Assembly (NCBI GenBank): GCA_037176705.1
Contig: CM073889.1
Span: 56,537,596 to 56,601,595 of the forward strand
DNA length: 64,000 nt
Direction of reading: 5' to 3'
Origin: Molossus alvarezi
Taxonomy: Eukaryota; Chordata; Mammalia; Chiroptera; Molossidae
Position numbers and translations under genes: made by a program. Positions 58,831-64,000 of the stretch are shown here, one piece after another. Numbering within the stretch: the first letter of the stretch is position 1; each line of letters starts with the position of its first letter. The notes beneath the pieces were generated by a model. It made no database searches. It saw only the letters and a program-made list of their open reading frames with translations, and was not told the origin of the DNA.

Positions 58831-59064
58831 GTCTTCAGGTTGAGTTTTTGATTTTCATGTAATAGAATCCACAATAACCATCAAAATGTAGTGTTCATTG
58901 ACTAAGTCAGTTTATAGTTTCTTAATCATTCCTGTGACCTTCTCCATGACTGGGAAGGCTCCCAATATAGGTCTTTCTTTACCTAACAGTCTTTAAATAA
59001 AGAATGTTCTGTGACAGAACATTGTTATCCTGCACTCCTGCAGGAACCTTCACCCCAGACAGCA

Positions 59065-59250
59065 AAAGAGCTCAGAAGTAAACACACCTGGGTCCAAATT
59101 CCCACTGGACTTTGATTCCAAGCTGTGCTATTTTGGAGACCTTGTTTAACCATTGCAAACCGTCATTTTCTCATCTACCAAAGGGCTAAGATAGAGCTAT
59201 AATATAGTAAGAATTGTCATGAGATAATGCATGTAGAGGGCCCAGCAGAG
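59065..59250 (+). repeat. MIR SINE
   Basis: Sense MIR: acacctgggtccaaattccc, cattttctcatctaccaaag, gtcatgagataatgcatgta. Confidence 0.78.
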
Positions 59251-59799
59251 TGGGATGCCTTCTTCCTCTTTACTCTGACCAGTCTGAGGCCCCCTCCAGC
59301 CACAATGCAGACCAGCTGATGTTTTGTGTACCCAATTCAGGACTCCAAGGCTCTTAGCAGAACTAGCTAAGCTGAGGCTGAGAATCAGGGGTACTGACTC
59401 TTTGTCACAGTGTTGCTGCCCAGAGCCATGTCATCTGTCAAGCCTATAAAGGCTGCTGTAAAACTAGAATAAAATGATAGATATGGCTACTAACAGTTCC
59501 TGGTTTCAATAACACAATTTTTAGAAACACAAGTTTCTATAAATCTGATGCTAACTGGATTTTAAATTAAGTCTTATTGTTTAATTATATTACAGAATTT
59601 TATTGTTTAGATAGAAATCTCGAGACACTGTGATTATGTCAGTTTGGCTGTGTTTCTCAGCATGCCTGGCAGACTGGTGTACACAGAACAGCACACAGTA
59701 TCTCATTTAATTTTTTATTTTCATCTTAGAATTTTACAGGTTGACCTCACGGGCATGAGAAGCTTGCCAGAAATGAGTATTACAATTTCTGACATTTAC

Positions 59800-59935
59800 A
59801 GAGAGCCACCTGCACACTAGGGTCTGTTCCAGGCATTTTGGTACATTATCTCTAATCTTTCATAACATTGAATATTACAACCTCATTTTAGAGGTGAGGA
59901 TTCTGAGGCTGTATAGCCAGGGGAGCCCATAGTCA
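59800..59935 (-). repeat. MIR SINE fragment
   Basis: Antisense MIR: ctgttccaggcattttggta, acctcattttagaggtgagg. Confidence 0.72.
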
Positions 59936-62143
59936 TTAAATTGAAGCATATGTACCAGTCCAGGCAGCTTGACTGTATGCAACAGAAGCCTGACAGTAGT
60001 AACAAATAAAAATTTATTCTTCTTCCATGCTATATGAAGTCTGAGACAGACATGAAAATTCCATAATGCCATCAATGACCAAGGCTCCATTTTGCTTAGC
60101 TCTTCTTAGCTTATGGCTGTTATGCCCAGGGGTGCCATCTCCTCCTCATATTCTAAGCTGAAAGAACACAGAAGCAACACAGAGGAAAGGGTTGGGCTAA
60201 TATCAGGAAAATAAATCTTTCTTGAAGCTCCCTGGCATATTCCAACTACATTTCATTTGCCACCACTGCATAGCATGGCTACCCTTAAGCTGCAAGGGAG
60301 GCAGAGAAATCTAATTTGTTAGCTGTGTATTTGCTGATCCAAACAAAACAGAGTTCTGGGAGTAAGAAAGAAGTAGAAAATGCACATTGGTAGTAGCCTT
60401 CTTGTCCTCTGCCACACCACACTCCAAGTTTATTATTTAAGAAAGCATTTCTCAACCATTTCTACTTGATATATTTTCTAGGTAAAACAGCTAACTCACA
60501 GAATCACTTTTCTATCTTATCTTTCCCTATGTTCTTTCATAAGGTTTTGATACAAAGGTTATTATTAGCATCATAAGTGAGGAGTGGTTAAACTTCCTAA
60601 TTAGCCCTGGGTTGGGTGTTATACAAGGAGAAATGCAAGGACACAGTAACTGATATCCTTATGATAAAGTGATCAGTCTTCACCAGAAAAAGTAAGCAGC
60701 CTCTATTAAGTGCTCAGTTTTGTTAGAGTATTTATTATCCTTAATGGTAACTACTCCTTTATAGCAGCAAGCTCCTGGAAGACAAAGACTGTCTTAATAT
60801 TTCTCTCTCTACCCCCACAATTTTCGCATCTGCTACATGGGGCCCAGGACTGAGTAGAAAGTAGAGGCATTATCAGTGCTTGTTGAATGAATGAAAGAGT
60901 TTGTGATCCAAAATAGATCAGACCAGAAATGTTTCAAATACTAGCAGTGAAGTAAGTATCCACATTAGCGGAGCACTATTTGGTCTCATCCTTGTGGAGA
61001 GGATCCAGCAGAGTGGCCACTGGAACTCTGAGTCTGGTGGCCAAGGTTGAGGTGGGGGTAGCAGTCAAGTAGAGCTAGAAAGTGATGTGAATGGAGACTG
61101 GAGCAGAGGTGGGGTACAGAATCTCAGAGGCACAGGGCTTTCCCAGTGCCTGGAGGGCTGGCAAGGTTACTGGGTCTTGTCAGGTGAGTAGAAACTTGCT
61201 AGAAGAAAGGATGTGGACAGAGGCACTGATCATTAAGAGCAATGGTTCTCACATAGGTTGCCCATTGAAAAATACTGAGGGGTCTTGAAAAATATTGATG
61301 CCTGGGTTCCCTCTGTCCATGGAGACTGCTTTCTTGGGTTTTTGGTGTAGCCTGAGCATTGAAGCTTTTGAACTCCCCCAAAGCTGAGAACCACCATTCC
61401 AGACAGAAGAGGTCATAGGGCAAAAACAACAACAACAACAATGAATACACCAGATCACATGCTTATGTCTTTTTTTAATTTTATTTTATTTTATTTATTT
61501 TTGTTAAGATGTTTCTCATTTTTCCCCCATTGACAACTTCCTCCTCCTCCATCCTCGCCCTCTCCCCAGCTTTGTTGTCCATGTCCATTAATCATGCATA
61601 TAAGTTCTCTGGTTAATCCTGCCCCCCCCCCCCAACCAACCCATTTTCTGGGGATTTTAAGTCTGTACTCTACTTCCACGTCTCTGAGAATACCCTGTTT
61701 TTCAGACTGTTATGTTCATTATATTTCAGAAATAAGTGAGATCATATGATACTTGTCTTTTTCTGTTTGGTTTAGGATAATACTTTCCAGGTCCCTCCAT
61801 GTCGTCTCAAAGGATAAGAGCTCTTTCTTTCTTATAGATGCATATTACTTTATTCTGTATATGTAGCACTGCTTTTTTATCCATTCATCTACTAATTGAC
61901 ATTTGGGATGTTTCCAGATCTTAGCTATTGTAAATAGTGCTGCTATAAGCATATGGGGTTACATATATTCTTTCTAATTGGGGTTTCAGGCTTCTTAGGG
62001 TATATCCCTAGACGTGGGATTACTGGGACAAATAGCAATTCAATTTTTAATTTTTTGAGGTAACACCATATTGTTTTCCATAGTGGCTGCACCAATCTGC
62101 ATTCCCACCAGCAGTGTACTAGTGTCCCCTTGTCTCCAAACCC

Positions 62144-62374
62144 TCACCAACACTTGTTCTTTAATGATTTGCTGATGATGGCCATTCTGACAGGTGTGAG
62201 GTGATACCTCATTGTTGTTTTAATTTGCATCTCTCTGATGATTAGTGATGTTGAGCATTTCTTCATATGTCTCTTGGTCATTTGTATGTCCTGTTTGGAG
62301 AGGTGTCTATTGAGTTCCTCTGCCCGTTTTTTAATTGGGTTCTTTGTCTTCCTTTCGTTGAGCTGTATGAGCAC
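62144..62374 (-). pseudogene. ORF2 C-terminal remnant of the right-edge L1
   Basis: 76 codons: [39 protein letters not shown], ending NKCW at a stop, where the family continues with RGYGEKG-like sequence. Downstream parts are frameshifted. Confidence 0.85.
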
Positions 62375-62763
62375 TCAATATATTTTGGAAATTAACGCCT
62401 TATCTAATGTATCATTGGCATTTATGCTCTCCCATAGAGTGGGTTGCCTTTCCATTTTTGTGATTTTTTTTGTTGTTGTGCAGAAGATTTTGAGTTTGAT
62501 GTAGTCGCATGTGTCCATTTTGTCCTTTGTTTCTGTTGCCTTAGGTGACGTATCAGTGGAAATTCTGCTGCGTATGATGTCTGAAATTTTGTTGCCTACA
62601 TTTTTTGTGGGATTTTTATGGATTCATGAGTCACATTTAAGTCTTTTATTCATTTTGAGTTTATTCTTGTGTAGGGTGTAAGTTGATGGTCTGGTTTCAA
62701 ATTTTTGCATGTAGCTATCCAATTTTCCCAACACCATGTATTAAAGAGGCTGTCTTTACTCCA

Positions 62764-63609
62764 CTATATGCTCTTGCCACTTTTGTCAAATATTAATTGA
62801 GCATAATGTTTTGGGTCCATTTCTGGGTTCTCTGTTCTATTCCACTGATATATGTGCCTGTTCTTGTGCCAGTACCAGGCTGTTTTGATTACAGTAGCTT
62901 TGTAGTATAACCTGATATCTGGTATTGTGATCCCGCCTACTTTATTTTTTTCCCTCAAGATTAGTTTGGCTGTTCGGGGTCTTTTCTGGTTCTCTATGAA
63001 CTTTTGAAATATTTGTTCTAGTTCTGTGAAGTATGTCATTGATATGTTGGTGGGGATTGCATTGAATCTATAGATTGCTTTGGGTAGTATGGACATTTTA
63101 ATGATGTTAATTCTTCCAATCCATGAACAGGGTATGTGCTTCCACTTTTTTATATCTTCCTCTATTTCTTTTTTCAATGTTCTGTAGTTTTCTGCAAATA
63201 GGTCCTTTATTTCTTTGGTTAAGTTTATTCCTAGGTATCTTAATTTTTTTGCTGAGATGGTAAATGGGATTGTTTCTTGAGTTTCTCTTTCTGTGAGTTG
63301 ATCATTGGTGTATAAAAATGCTGTCAATTTCTTGACATTAATTTTGTATCCTGCTACTTTTCCAAAGTTATTTATTAAGTCTAGTAAATTTTTGATGGAG
63401 TCTTTGGGGTTTTCTACGTATAGTATCTTGTCATCTGTGAATAATGACAGTTTCACTTCCTTCTTTTCAATTTGGATCCCTTTAATTTTTTCTTTCTTTC
63501 TGATTGCTGTGGCTAAGATTTCCAGTACTATGTGAAACAAGAGTGGCAAAAGTGGACATCCTTGTCCTTTTTCTGTTCGTAAGAGAATTTTTAAAAAATT
63601 TTTGCCCAC
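62764..63609 (-). pseudogene. ORF2 RT remnant, longest coding piece in the window
   Basis: 281 codons running from the RT palm through the thumb to the C-terminal region: [97 protein letters not shown]. The catalytic box is FTDD rather than FADD: both Asp are kept and the Ala is changed. The upstream frame is broken near 63600, where a small deletion removes the usual LPLRTGTR part. Confidence 0.9.
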
Positions 63610-63699
63610 TGAGTATCATGTTGGCTGTAGGTCTTTCCTATATGGCCTTTATTATATCCAGATATGATACCTCTATTCTCAGATTGCTGAGCATTTTTA

Positions 63700-63933
63700 T
63701 CAGAAATCAGTGCTGAATACTGTCAAATGCTTTTCAGCGTCTATTGATATGATCATATGATTTTTATCTTTCATTTTGTTTATGTGGTATGTCACATTTA
63801 CTGATTTGTGAATATTGTACCAGCCGAGCATCCCTGGAATGAATCCCACTTGGTCATGGTGAATAATTTTTTTGATGTATTGTTGGATTTGATTTGCTAA
63901 TATTTCGTTCGAGATTTTGGCATCTGTGTTCAT
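63700..63933 (-). pseudogene. ORF2 RT N-terminal remnant of the right-edge L1
   Basis: 77 codons: [58 protein letters not shown]. The frame slips after DAEK, at the first catalytic Asp segment. Confidence 0.87.
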
Positions 63934-64000
63934 CAGGGATATTGGTTTGTAGTTTTCTTTCTTTGTAGAGTCTTTTTCTGGTTTAGAAATTAGAATTATG

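Larger units (their letters stand above)
58190..61470 (+). other. MGLL intron after the exon
   Basis: No further exon found. Contents: a CA-rich microsatellite at 58759-58830, a sense MIR at 59065-59250, an antisense MIR at 59800-59935, an L2/MIR-like end at about 60760-60890, and a (CAA)n run at 61426-61442. The next MGLL exon, expected to begin with the end of the Val codon and GHGQSEG, is not seen. Confidence 0.65.
61472..64000 (-). mobile_element. Bat L1, 3' part, running off the window
   Basis: An A-rich tail (T-rich on this strand) at about 61472-61500 is followed by 3' UTR with an expanded C-run at 61622-61633. ORF2 then reads back from its C-terminus into the RT domain at 64000. The 5' end and target duplication lie outside. 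It is close in sequence to the full-length L1 at 21533-28166. Confidence 0.93.

Overview
The window is mammalian nuclear DNA, and the repeats point to a bat, probably Yangochiroptera. It carries about fourteen tRNA-derived SINEs of the VES type (A box, B box, CT-rich body, A-rich tail), several generations of bat-type L1, and a short DNA transposon with intact inverted ends inside an L1. MIR fragments of general mammalian age lie between them. Only one host coding segment is recognisable: 58077-58183 on the + strand, a 107-bp exon of monoglyceride lipase (MGLL) with the HGAGEH oxyanion-hole motif and good splice sites. Everything before it is therefore read as the large upstream MGLL intron, and everything after it as the next intron. 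No other host exon, RNA gene, CRISPR array or prokaryotic feature was found.

Layout. 1-11915: a stack of nested insertions. An old minus-strand L1 is split by a VES SINE and by a 9.2-kb plus-strand L1 (A). L1-A holds another L1 (B) and a VES SINE, and L1-B holds a 312-bp inverted-repeat transposon (MITE). 11916-21514: mostly single-copy intron with MIRs, an old minus-strand L1 carrying two SINEs, and an old plus-strand L1 3' end. 21533-28166: a full-length minus-strand L1 with a perfect 18-bp target duplication and a 73-bp tandem array in its 5' UTR. 28464-30106 and about 36630-40510: two minus-strand half-L1 (HAL1-like) elements that keep ORF1 and lack most of ORF2. 30121-36630: intron with SINEs, two of them consisting only of the tRNA-like head. 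40511-47351: intron with many MIRs and one VES. 47352-57849: two plus-strand L1 genomes (C and D) joined head to tail within one target duplication. 57864-61470: intron, the MGLL exon, intron. 61472-64000: the 3' part of another minus-strand L1 that runs off the window.

The L1 reading frames are all broken by stops, frameshifts, lost start codons or deletions, so nothing here looks able to move by itself. The most informative material is structural: the layered insertions, the iterons of the DNA transposon, two kinds of L1 5' end, the variable 73-bp array, the recombined L1 pair, the two half-L1s and the head-only SINEs. I found no convincing new multi-gene system. The findings below are features of transposon biology in an intron.
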